Shown here: one piece after another, positions 44,311-53,809 of the stretch
Numbering within the stretch: the stretch's first letter is position 1
Layout: every line of letters starts with the position of its first letter
Made by a program: the position numbers and the translations under genes
Notes under the pieces: model-generated
Databases searched by the model: none
The model's input: the letters and a program-made list of their open reading frames with translations, nothing else
Told to the model about the DNA's origin: nothing
Origin: Effrenium voratum
Taxonomy: Eukaryota; Sar; Dinophyceae; Suessiales; Symbiodiniaceae
DNA: 64,000 nt
Assembly: GCA_963377175.1 (NCBI GenBank)
Contig: CAUJNA010003248.1
Span: forward strand, 305,829 to 369,828
Reading direction: 5' to 3'

Positions 44311-44473
44311 TGGCCATCTACAACTATGACAACGGCAACATGGAAGACAACGACGTCACAGATGACTGGTACCACAACAATCACTACGATGGAAATTGGC
44401 ACAACATTGATCAGACACAATTGCAGTCTCATCAGCAACAACTAGCACTACAATACAACAAGGCAATGAACAG

Positions 44474-45040
44474 ATGCCTTTGGTAGTCTCGGGACTTGAA
44501 GAAGTGATCATTGCTACAGCAACGGCACAACAACAAGAAGGCACAAGCAACAGATACATCGATCTCATGATCGACAGTGATGCAGCTACACATGTCTGCC
44601 CACCATGGTTTGCAACAGAGTCCCAAATACGATCACCGACACCAGAAAACGGACCACAGCTGAGAACAGTGACAAACCAGCCAATCAAGCTACACGGATA
44701 CAACTGGGTTTGTATGAACAACATCAACGGACAACGCATTGTCATACCGTTCTATGTGTGTGACATCAAACAACCCATACTATCAGTGACAAGACTCATA
44801 GAACAAGGCTTCCAGATTGCGCTGGATGACAATCCAAGGATACACCACGACAAGGGCTTCGACAGCAGCATCACACGGTCACATGGACTACTCTTCCTAC
44901 AAGCAGAGATCACAACACTGCCACAAGGAACAGAATTGAAGATAGACAACACAGAGCAAGGACAGGTGGCGATGATAGCACCAACGACCACACTGACACC
45001 ACAAGGAGCAGAGTACACAGGATATGCAGGAGACTACTAG
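44474..45040 (+). CDS. copia protease segment
   Basis: 188-codon open frame with DLMIDSDAATHVCPPWF near the N-terminus, then LHGYNWVCMN and ILSVTRLIEQGF, the layout of copia retropepsins. The active site normally reads DSG; here it is DSD, so activity is doubtful. Probably once fused in a polyprotein with gag and integrase. Confidence 0.65.
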   Translation: MPLVVSGLEEVIIATATAQQQEGTSNRYIDLMIDSDAATHVCPPWFATESQIRSPTPENGPQLRTVTNQPIKLHGYNWVCMNNINGQRIVIPFYVCDIKQPILSVTRLIEQGFQIALDDNPRIHHDKGFDSSITRSHGLLFLQAEITTLPQGTELKIDNTEQGQVAMIAPTTTLTPQGAEYTGYAGDY

Positions 45041-45588
45041 CAATTCAACAGCCAAGGAGAGCTCGTCAGAGTACATCGGCAATACAGGAAAACCAGTGCC
45101 CGGTTTCGACAGATAGACTTGAAAACTACAGAAGAACGACAATCAAAGGAAGAACGGCACAACAAGGACGATAGAGGATCGATACCAACATCTCGACAAT
45201 CCAAACCAGGCACAGCCAACACTGTGGAAAGGAGAGACAGTGTTCAGGGTAAAGAAAGGTACAACACTGCCAGACACACTACAACAGCAACTGGCAGCAA
45301 GGCAGCAGCAAACGCAACAGAAAGAGATCAACAACATCGAGAGTCGCACCACAAGTAATACAACACAAACCACAAAGGAGGATAACAGGAAAGCAACCAC
45401 GACAAACAATACAACAGCAGCAGTCCGAGACGACAGGGACAGGACAAGGAATCCCTCACCCATCGGAACTACAACCCGGTGGAGACTACTGGTACAGAGA
45501 AGGACCACACTGGAAGCGAGTCCACGTACAACCACGCACATCCTGCTACACACCGGAGCAAACAGATGATGGACCGGACATCACGAAG

Positions 45589-46455
45589 TTGAGTCCGTAC
45601 AGGCTAACAAAGATACAACCAGCAGGAAACGAAGGCAACATCAAGGTAGTACAGGGCGAATGGACAACTGAGCAATCAAAGACACACAACACACCTTGGA
45701 CTGGCTGGACAAACTTCGAAGAACAAGAACAGTACCCAGCACAACTGGAGTCAGACGATGAAGAACAGCAACAAGGGAGAAAAGCACGAGCAGCACAAGC
45801 ACCAAAACAGCCTACACCACAAGAGATACTAGAACACAACGTGACCCACCTTCCGTACAGGAGTTGGTGTCCTATATGCGTACAGGCTCGCGGCCGGACA
45901 AACAATCACCCGAAGCAACAGAGCACACTGCCAATCATACAACTAGACTTCGCGTATCTAAAAGGCTTCGACGACAGCAAGGTGCATCCGATACTCACAG
46001 CAATCCACATGCAATCAGGCATGATGATGGCGCTACAACTCTCAGAGAAGCAACGACTCTTTGACTACGCCGTACAACAGCTACAGCAGTTCTTGGTAGA
46101 ATGCGGCAGAACAACACATGTGACACTGCAATCAGACCAGGAAGACTACTTGATGGGACTCACAAACGCAGTAGCAAACACACTGGGGAACATAACCACA
46201 CGCACTTCACCGGCATACAGTTCACAGTCACAAGGCGGCGTAGAACGGGCACACCGCACACTCTTCGGACAGATACGAACACTGAGAGCACAAATGTTCC
46301 AGAGCTACAACAGGCCAATCACCATGAAACACCCCATCATGCCGTGGATAGTGCGACACCGCGCATACATCGTGAACAGATACGCCACACACGCAAACGG
46401 ATTCACAAGCTTCTACAACAGATGGCACAAAGAGCAACATACGCCACTATGTTAA
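45589..46455 (+). CDS. copia integrase segment
   Basis: 288-codon open frame. It has the zinc-binding end of the pre-integrase region (VTHLPYRSWCPICVQARG), then the catalytic core: D in IIQLDFAYL, D in LQSDQED and E in GGVERAHR. The last two are separated by exactly 35 residues, the D,D35E spacing of active integrases. After 46455 a frame change follows, where FGETV of the integrase C-terminal domain appears in the next frame. Confidence 0.8.
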   Translation: MSPYRLTKIQPAGNEGNIKVVQGEWTTEQSKTHNTPWTGWTNFEEQEQYPAQLESDDEEQQQGRKARAAQAPKQPTPQEILEHNVTHLPYRSWCPICVQARGRTNNHPKQQSTLPIIQLDFAYLKGFDDSKVHPILTAIHMQSGMMMALQLSEKQRLFDYAVQQLQQFLVECGRTTHVTLQSDQEDYLMGLTNAVANTLGNITTRTSPAYSSQSQGGVERAHRTLFGQIRTLRAQMFQSYNRPITMKHPIMPWIVRHRAYIVNRYATHANGFTSFYNRWHKEQHTPLC

Positions 46456-47065
46456 TTCGGCGAAACCGTACAACACAACCACAGGCGAATCCCTGATAGG
46501 GATACACAACAAGATACTACGCACACGTACGATACGACGACAGATCAGACCGCACAAGTACAACCAACAACTCTTCGACGCGATCAACATCGGACCGCGG
46601 CGTACACCAACATCAACGCTTACTACGCCGGCAGCGTAGACAACAATCACGCCAACGATGCTGCCTGCCATTACCACAACGACAACAGCAAACGGCAAGG
46701 CAACACAAGGACGCAACAACGAGCACATCAGCAGATGGCAAGCTCAATACAGGCGAACAAAAGGATGACGGCTCGCCAAAGAAACAGCAGAGAACAAAGG
46801 AACCCATCACCGATGGCAACAGCGCCACCTATGACACAAAGACCAGCGCTGCCAATGCCTACATCATCAACAAGACCACGATCGGATGAAGTCACAGAAG
46901 GCAGCACAAGTAAACAGCAGAAGACAACAGCAGGAGCACCAGTAAAGGAGAGACCCCACGACAGGAGAACAACCGCAACGCAAAAATGCGATAACAGTCA
47001 CCACACGGGATGGCAAACACGTCGAGACAACATCAAATGAGGGTCCACAGGAGATAGAAATGAAA

Positions 47066-48585
47066 GGATACTACTGGAACCCATACTGCATGGTACAGAG
47101 GGACTGGATCCAACAAAGGTTGCAACAGGAATGAAGAAGGAGATACAACAAATGAAGGAACAGGGAGTCTACACCGAAATGGACGGCAACACACTCTCGA
47201 CTGAACAATGGTCCAACATTGTAGAATCCAGATGGTTACTACGACCGAAACAACAAGAGGTACGAGCACGGATGGTTGCAAAAGGATACACCGAGAACAC
47301 CAGTGACAATGACCTCATCTACGCAAGCACACCACTGTTCTGTATCCTACGGATACTGCTTACAATGGCATTGTGAAACAACTGGTCGGTACGCACAGGA
47401 GATGTAAGCGTAGCATTTCTACATGCAGCAACAGCAACACTCAACATCATTATGAGACCACCACCGGAGATCCACGACGACAACAACAACCACATAATGT
47501 GGAAACTGAACAAAGCAACCTACGGACTGAGATCATCGCCCAGACAGTGGCAAGACCAAATAGCAGAAGTACTTACAGCACTTGGGTTGACAAGACTCAA
47601 AACAGACTCGAACGTTTACAGGAACAGAGCAGGAACGGCTTACATCATGGTGTACGTGGATGGTCTACTGTTCCTGGGAGAACAACAAGAGATAGACATC
47701 CTGTTTGACAAGATCATGAAACATGTCTTGCTTCGATCAACAGGCAAGCTCACAACGGGTAACACAATCACTTTCCTTGGAAGAAACATCACTCACAACG
47801 GAGACCACATTGACATTAGTCTGGAAGATGACTACATCGACAACATCCTGAAGGAGTCCAACATGACCACATGCAACGCAGCACTAGCACCCAGGATTTC
47901 ACATCCCAAAGCTGCAATAGAAGATGAGACAGTTCTTGACCCGGAACAGCATTCAGCCTACAGGCGTTTGGTCGGTAAGATACAATGGCTAGCATACACA
48001 AGGCCAGACATCAGCTATGGAGCTAAGGAGTTGGCCAGATCTCTACAAGCACCAACACAGAGGGACAACAAGAAACTCAAGCACATGATACGGTACCTCA
48101 AAGGTACAAGACACTGGAAACACGCCCTCAGACCGACAGCACAAATACAAGACAGGAGGGTTCCAATCAACATCGACATCTACACAGATGCAAATTGGGC
48201 ATCATGCGAAACAACTCGCAAGAGCACAACAGGGTTTGTCATACATTTCCTGGGAGCTACAGTTCACTACGGAAGCAGAACAGCTGCACAAGAAAGCATC
48301 TACATCAGCAACTTCGTCAAGGAAGCTTTGGACACAAAGACCAACATCAGAATTCATACAGACAGCAGTTCGGCTAAATCAATAGCCATGAGAGAAGGTA
48401 CATCAAAGAAAGCAAAGCACATAGAGCTACGGTACCTGTTCACGCAACAACTAGTCAAGAACAAGATCATCACAATGTGCAAGATAAGGTCGGAACACAA
48501 TTTCTCGGACATACTGACAAAGTTTGTCCCAACCGACACACTCCACAGACACCTGTACACGGTAGGCTTGCCCAGCCAACCTTGA
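47066..48585 (+). pseudogene. copia reverse transcriptase and RNase H, one in-frame stop and an altered catalytic site
   Basis: One reading frame from about 47066 to 48585 interrupted by TGA at 47374-47376. Motifs: WLLRPKQQEVRARMVAKGY, DVSVAFLHA, KLNKATYGLRSSPRQW, MVYVDGLLFL, then RNase H (TDANWASCETTRKSTTGFV, HTDSSSAKSI, HNFSDILTKFV). The polymerase site is normally YVDD; here the second Asp is Gly, which should abolish DNA synthesis. The RNase H block SRTAAQES is a few residues shorter than in relatives. Confidence 0.85.
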
Positions 48586-48923
48586 CATCAACAAGTACAT
48601 CAACGACAAGAGTATCACCCACAGTTTGCGCTGCAAAGTTTGCACAGTATGTTTAAACATCATCAGTTGCACAGGTCACGCACCTTCGTTTCACTACATG
48701 TCAGCCGGCTAAACCACTTTTAGGGTAGTTCCATTGCCATGGATCTACCCCTTGCGCTTTTATTTCTACCTGTTGGGTACAACGACGACCCTGTTTTTGC
48801 AACACAATCTCTTGACTGCAGTTTTACCTGACAGCTTGACAAAACCTTGAATACATGTTTCATCACTGCAGCCATTTACATCGGTCTTGTACAACCGGAG
48901 GGAGATACACTGCCAAGTCAACA

Positions 48924-49781
48924 ATGGCCCATCGTGCGTACAAATCCATCCATCAGCCTATGGTGGTACCGGATGGTTTTACACTGGAACCTACAGAGGG
49001 AAACCCTGCCTACATCGCTCCTGAGGAGCCAAGCGACTACACCACCGTGCTAATTCCGCTTACAACGGAACAGGCCAAGTTCATGACAACGGTGGCTACC
49101 AAGGAGGCGAACAGAGTCGACAAGATTCCCGGCTACACGCGTGCCCCCACACTTGGTTTTGTTGGCATGTTCTAGGACGCTGTGGGATACATGAGTTGGC
49201 TTATCCATGACAGTACGGATGACACGAGCAACTGCTACATCTACTGTGTCTCGCTGCATACAGCCGAAATCCTGCAGCGCGTAGACGAGAAGAAAATTAC
49301 AATCTTCAACCAGGGCTACATCGGGCTTGTGCTACAGCTACATGAACATCACACATGGATCATGACAGAGATTGAGAGGAACACCGGCACATTTTTCCGC
49401 ATCAGTGGCGACATCAGGAACCTGTACCGAAGCTACAACCTCGCAAATGGCCACATGGCGCTACAGCACATCATCCTGAACACCGAACAGATGTTGGACA
49501 TCGAAAACAAGTTCGACAGGAAACATGCAGGCTTCTCCATGGCCATCACCCAGTATACATATGCCTCGATACAGGCGGTGCCAGAGCCACTTCGCACAAG
49601 GCTCTTTCACTACATCTTGGGGAACAATCTGCAGCTGGCAGGAGGCGCTACAGTTTTGGCCCCCGGACAGGCAGGCTACAGTGATCAATGCATGCGAGAA
49701 GTGGACAGCGCAGTGATTATGTCTCAACACAATGGCTACAAGATGTTGCACAGCAAGCGAGTTCAAGAGGAAAACAACTGA
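48924..49781 (+). pseudogene. Extra ORF downstream of copia pol, one in-frame stop
   Basis: From ATG 48924 a single frame runs to 49781 (285 codons) with one TAG at 49173-49175. It contains GFTLEPTEGNPAYIAPEEPS, RVDKIPGYTRAPTLGFVGMF before the stop, and LVLQLHEHHTWIMTEIERN, ISGDIRNLYRSYNLANGHMA, LEPLRT-like helices and RLFHYILGNNLQLAGGA after it. No membrane segment, signal peptide or known domain, so it does not look like an envelope. Copia elements usually end after RNase H. A pyrimidine-rich stretch ending TACCTGACAG about 90 bp upstream could be a splice or trans-splice acceptor (inference). Confidence 0.55.
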
Positions 49782-50005
49782 AATGGTTGTACAAGAGAAG
49801 TACAATTTTGGCCCATGTGGCACACCGGACTCATCGATGAGTTTGGAGCACAAGCTCCTGACCGCCTACAAGGGACATCGATGTACAACAATCTGTAACA
49901 TGGCGAACAGTTTTCGCAGATGAGTTTTACATCATCCCGAACCACAAGGTCATGACTGTACATACAATACATTTTAGAGATACAGTTTGAAACACTGTAC
50001 TCTAA

Positions 50006-50012
50006 GGAGGCG
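50006..50012 (+). other. Putative polypurine tract
   Basis: AAGGAGG-type purine run directly before the right LTR, the expected primer for plus-strand DNA. Short, so moderate confidence. Confidence 0.45.
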
Positions 50013-50190
50013 TGCTAAGAGTACACACGACCTTGTAGCATGTCACGGCAGTACAGCTTGGTCACACCGTGGCTGTACAATCAAGGCCTTAAGCCTACAA
50101 TCTGTCTGGACAAAATAGAGTGACTACAGCCGCGCTGATACATCTCACAGGTATTTCACTTCAGGCAATCAGGTAGCATTCAGTCTAACA
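50013..50190 (+). repeat. Right LTR of the copia element
   Basis: 178 bp from TGCTAAGAG to TCTAACA; see left LTR. Confidence 0.9.
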
Positions 50191-50195
50191 GTGTA
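50191..50195 (+). repeat. Right target-site duplication of the copia element
   Basis: GTGTA, identical to 43132-43136. Confidence 0.85.
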
Positions 50196-50328
50196 TAGCC
50201 TAATGTATAGTATACTATGCATATTATATATGTATTTATGTAAATATATATATATATACATATCATATATCATTGAAAAATCACATCAGGATGACCTCAC
50301 TTGAACTGGCAACCAGCTGAAAATGAGA

Positions 50329-50443
50329 TCACGCCTCCTCCAGCTCCTCTGGCAGCACCACGTCCAGCAGCGCCCAGCCGCCGCCTTTGGAGGCCCAGAA
50401 GTTGTAGTTCTCCAAGGCGCCCACCGCCGGCTCTCCAGCGATC
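50329..50443 (-). CDS. Terminal exon of an unknown gene beside the copia insertion
   Basis: Acceptor TCTCCCAG at 50444, then IAGEPAVGALENYNFWASKG, GGWALLDVVLPEELEEA and TGA at 50331-50329. Clean, GC-rich and exon-like. It lies between the EF-2-like stop (50912) and the copia element, leaving under 470 bp for any upst­ream exon, and none is visible. It may be the 3' end of a gene reading past the EF-2-like ORF, or a relic. Confidence 0.45.
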
Positions 50444-50911
50444 CTGGGAGAAACTCGCGGTTTTAGCCGAAAGCCCAAGGAAAGCGGAAGGCCGGGGTGA
50501 CCGATTGCCTGTGGGGAGTTCTCATCTTGGGACCCAGGTTGAAAACTGTTTGCGCAAAGATGGCCGAAGCTGCTCCATGCGCCGCTCTCAGAGTGGGTCA
50601 GTGCCTGTCGTCATGTTCCGTCCACAGAAGTGATTGGCCGTCACTGTAGCCCAAAGCTGCTGTAGCGTTCCATCTTTTGACTGGGAGCTCACTCGCCGAT
50701 CAGTTTGGCTGCACAATTCGTGCGCCGATCGGTCAAAGCCAAGCCAGACCTGTCTTTTTCATCGGGGCAAATAGAAAATCAAATGGCACTGCCAACAATT
50801 TGAGCCGAAGCTTGGGTACCTCAAGCCGACAATGTGTGTCACGCTGTACACTGCCAGCTTCAGGGCCAGCGGGCAAAGACTGCCTTGGGTATAAAATGGA
50901 GCTCAGACCGC

Positions 50912-53308
50912 TCACTTGTCCAGGTACTCGTTGATGTCCGGCATCTCGGCCTTGATGTTCTTGCGCTTGCGGATGCTCAGTATCAGCTCCCCCGCCTTGC
51001 TGCCCTTGTCCAGGGGGTTGCCCTCCAAGTTCTCCCAGTGGTCCAAGGCGCACGAGGGGGATGCTTGTCCCCCCGTCTCGCCTCGCAAGGCGGCATGGAA
51101 GCCGAAGGACTCTGACACGGGCAAGAGCGCCGTCACTTTCATCAATGGCGTGCCCTCTCTGGGAATCTCTTCAAGAACTTTGCCACGGCGGGAGCTCAGG
51201 CAGCTGTAGACGCCGCCCATGGCAGTTTGCGGGCAGGTGATACTAACCAGGAACACGGGCTCCTGCAGGGCCGGCTTTGCCATAAGCTCCGCAGCGCAGC
51301 AGCATCGTCGGGTGGGAGTCATGATCTGTGCTGCACCACGCTGAATGGCGTCAGCGTGCAAGGTTGCATCCATCAGGCTAAAGCGGATGCCGCGCATGTT
51401 CTCCTCGCAAAGCGGACCCTCCTTCGTCGCCCACTGGAAGCCCATGGTCACATGCTCCTTGACCTCGCCCAGGTACTGCACATCCGCAGTGGCATCCACA
51501 AGAATGTTCGCAGTCTCAGGGCCGTAGGCCCAGATCTTGGTTTCGGCCAGCTGCTTCTCCCAGCCGAAACCAACCAACAGCTTGGCTCGCTCGGCCAGGT
51601 CAGCAGGGGCCCCCTCAAGGGCTTTGCTGAGCTCTTCAGCCAGCGGCTCTGCCTTCACGTGGATCCGATTGTGCGTGTTCGGTGACACCGTCGAGCACGG
51701 CTCAGACGGCGCGCTCACAGTCTCACAGTAGGACACCCGTGGCTCGGACACGATGAGGTCACACTGGGCATACTTCTTCAGCTCCTTCACGCACAAGTCC
51801 ACGTGGAGATCTCCGCTTCCGGCAACGGCGTGCTCTCCACTCTCCTCCGATGTGCACACCGCCAAAGGGTCGGATTTGGAGAGTTTCTTCAGGCCCTCCA
51901 CCAGCTTGGGCAAGTCCGATGCCGTACTGGGTTTCACCGCCACCTTCACCACAGCGCACACGCTGTACTTCATGCAAGCGAAGTTGTGGGCATCCTCCAG
52001 TGTGGTGATGGTTCCTGCCTTCAGAATGTACTGATCGACGCCGACCAGGGCCACAGTGTTGCCACACGGCACATCCTGGATGGCTTCAGCCTTGTCCAGC
52101 ATGAGGACGGTGTCCTCAATGTCCTTCACATGCAGGTCAAGGCCCTTGCTTCCGGGCTTGTAGTCCGGACCCTGGATGCGGACCTTTTGCCCCTTGGCAA
52201 TGGTGCCAGAGAAGACACGGCCGAAAGCATAGAAGCCGCCCTTGGGATTGGGACACATCCTGGACACGTACATCATCAAAGGGCCTTTCGGGTCGCAGCC
52301 GCGGATAGCCCGAGCTGCGGCATCATCCATCGGGCCTTCGTACAAGTTCTCGACGCGGTACTGCTGGGCCTTGCGGGGAGATGGCAGCTTGGTCACGATC
52401 ATCTTAAGAAGCGCCTCCGCCGCGTCGAGCCACGAACTCATGACTCGCTGCATCAAATCCTTGCCAGACAGCGCCTTGTCCTCATCCTTCAAATCAATGC
52501 GCAAGGCGCCCATCATCCTTTCGTACTTATCCTTCTCGTTATTCATGATGGAGTTCATCAGCTGAGACACTGGATGGATGATGAACTGGCAGAATGCACG
52601 ATCCCCACCATCTTCACTCTGTGATGTCCACTTCTTTTTCTTGGCATTGAAGTAGCTGTCACCCCACAACCTCTCTACCATCTTGTCGTGATCGACGCCA
52701 AACTTGGCGGCGTACATCTTGGCAAACTTGTTGAGGTCAAATCCCCATCCGTGAATGCCGCTACCAAAAGCGACCGTGCCCCTCTCGGGTTGCACTTGCA
52801 GATCCCCCATCTTTGGGTCGTTGTAGGTGGAGATGACGACGTTCGCGGACTCGATCGCACGCGCGCAGGCCCGATAGATGTCCTCGGCTTCCATGTGCAG
52901 CTCCAAGATGCAGCGGTCGAGCTTGTTGACAAAGAGGCATGGTACCACACGCTCTTGGAGAGCCTGCCGTAGGACCGTTTCTGTCTGAACAGAAACGCCC
53001 TCAACGCAATCCACAACCACCAGGGCACCATCAGTGATGCGCAATGCAGCTGTCACCTCAGAACCTGGCGAATCTATCATGTTGATCAAGTGTGGCTGAG
53101 GTCCCTTGCCATCCTCCGCGTCGTGCTCGAAGCACAAAGGCACTGCTGTTCCTGTGCTAGCAGTGGCGTTCGCGACTCCGGCCTTGCCGGTCAAACAGCT
53201 GGTCAAGCTGGACTTGCCGTGGCCCTCGTGCGCGATGATGCTCATGGAGCGAATGTCATCGGTCTTGTCCATGAGCTGTCGCAGCTGTTCCACGGTGAAG
53301 CTCGGCAT
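50912..53308 (-). CDS. Elongation factor 2 paralogue with altered GTPase and diphthamide sites
   Basis: EF-2 moves tRNA and mRNA through the ribosome using GTP. This 798-codon intronless frame matches EF-2 from start (MPSFTVEQLRQLMDKTDDIR) to end (INEYLDK), against about 840-860 residues in normal EF-2. Changes: the P-loop reads AHEGHGKSS instead of AHVDHGKST; the switch I region with its invariant Thr is missing (about 25-30 residues lost after LTGKAGV); switch II reads DSPGSEVTAALR, lacking the usual HVDFS after DSPG with its catalytic His; and the diphthamide loop reads LHADAIQRGAAQ, with Gln where the modified His should be. G4 (VNKLD) and domains II, III, IV and V are otherwise well kept. 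The intact frame argues against a dead copy; it may be a non-GTPase paralogue or a young retrocopy. Confidence 0.9.
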   Translation of the reverse strand: MPSFTVEQLRQLMDKTDDIRSMSIIAHEGHGKSSLTSCLTGKAGVANATASTGTAVPLCFEHDAEDGKGPQPHLINMIDSPGSEVTAALRITDGALVVVDCVEGVSVQTETVLRQALQERVVPCLFVNKLDRCILELHMEAEDIYRACARAIESANVVISTYNDPKMGDLQVQPERGTVAFGSGIHGWGFDLNKFAKMYAAKFGVDHDKMVERLWGDSYFNAKKKKWTSQSEDGGDRAFCQFIIHPVSQLMNSIMNNEKDKYERMMGALRIDLKDEDKALSGKDLMQRVMSSWLDAAEALLKMIVTKLPSPRKAQQYRVENLYEGPMDDAAARAIRGCDPKGPLMMYVSRMCPNPKGGFYAFGRVFSGTIAKGQKVRIQGPDYKPGSKGLDLHVKDIEDTVLMLDKAEAIQDVPCGNTVALVGVDQYILKAGTITTLEDAHNFACMKYSVCAVVKVAVKPSTASDLPKLVEGLKKLSKSDPLAVCTSEESGEHAVAGSGDLHVDLCVKELKKYAQCDLIVSEPRVSYCETVSAPSEPCSTVSPNTHNRIHVKAEPLAEELSKALEGAPADLAERAKLLVGFGWEKQLAETKIWAYGPETANILVDATADVQYLGEVKEHVTMGFQWATKEGPLCEENMRGIRFSLMDATLHADAIQRGAAQIMTPTRRCCCAAELMAKPALQEPVFLVSITCPQTAMGGVYSCLSSRRGKVLEEIPREGTPLMKVTALLPVSESFGFHAALRGETGGQASPSCALDHWENLEGNPLDKGSKAGELILSIRKRKNIKAEMPDINEYLDK

Positions 53309-53511
53309 GGCTCCGGTAAATCAAAGTATGGGTTCGTCTAGGTTTGTGAGACAGCTATACAGTACGTATACAACTTGAACCCTGCGCGGTCCACAAAGCT
53401 GCTCCTTAGGTCAAGCGAAAAGTCCATCAACATGCCCACTCCGGCCAATCTCCCCAAGCTCTGCTAAGTGGGTTCCCTGCAAAGTGTGAGACAAAGCCAG
53501 GCAAAGAGCAA

Positions 53512-53809
53512 CCCCCGCGCCCGAGCCGCTCGAAATGGAATCCCAGGCCGTCGGGCAGGCGGAAGGCCTGGCAAGCCAGCGCTCGGACTCAAATAAAACC
53601 CTTGGAACCCTTGGAACCCTTGGAACATCTTGAAACCTTTCAGGATCTCCAAGCTTCGGAGCCCTGAGGAAAACTTCCATCCGGGACGCTCAATTCCCGC
53701 CTCGATGCGCTGGCCGGGCTTGGGCTGCCTGGGCAAAGCCAACGTGAGCGCCGTGGACTTCGCGCGGAGGTGGATCCACACCTCGCTCAGCAGCACGAAG
53801 AGCTCCTCG
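53512..53809 (-). CDS. Two exons of an unknown gene upstream of the EF-2-like gene
   Basis: Exon 53809-~53665 (EELFVLLSEVWIHLRAKSTA, LTLALPRQPKPGQRIEAGIE, RPGWKFSS) and exon 53577-~53512 (AFRLPDGLGFHFERLGRG) follow AAG and GCCAG acceptors. Between them is a 10 bp tandem repeat. No family recognised. Confidence 0.4.
53597..53628. repeat. 10 bp tandem repeat
   Basis: Three to four copies of CCTTGGAACC-type units in an intron. Confidence 0.65.

Larger units (their letters stand above)
43137..50190 (+). mobile_element. Ty1/copia LTR retrotransposon, structurally complete but decayed
   Basis: Two 178 bp LTRs, a 5 bp target-site duplication (GTGTA), a primer-binding site right after the left LTR (TGGTAGCGGAGC, 43315 onward, compatible with initiator tRNA-Met 3' end) and a short purine tract (AAGGAGG) just before the right LTR. 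Order inside is gag, protease, integrase, reverse transcriptase, RNase H, which defines copia, then an extra ORF. Frameshifts and stops break the coding region. It is the only long plus-strand coding unit here. Confidence 0.9.

Noticed and set aside
48924..49781. Envelope-like gene in the copia element
   Set aside because: No signal peptide, membrane anchor or fusion-type segment is visible in the frame.
51803..52624. 273-codon open frame on the plus strand
   Set aside because: Antisense shadow of the EF-2-like gene; no domain and composition explained by the minus-strand codons.
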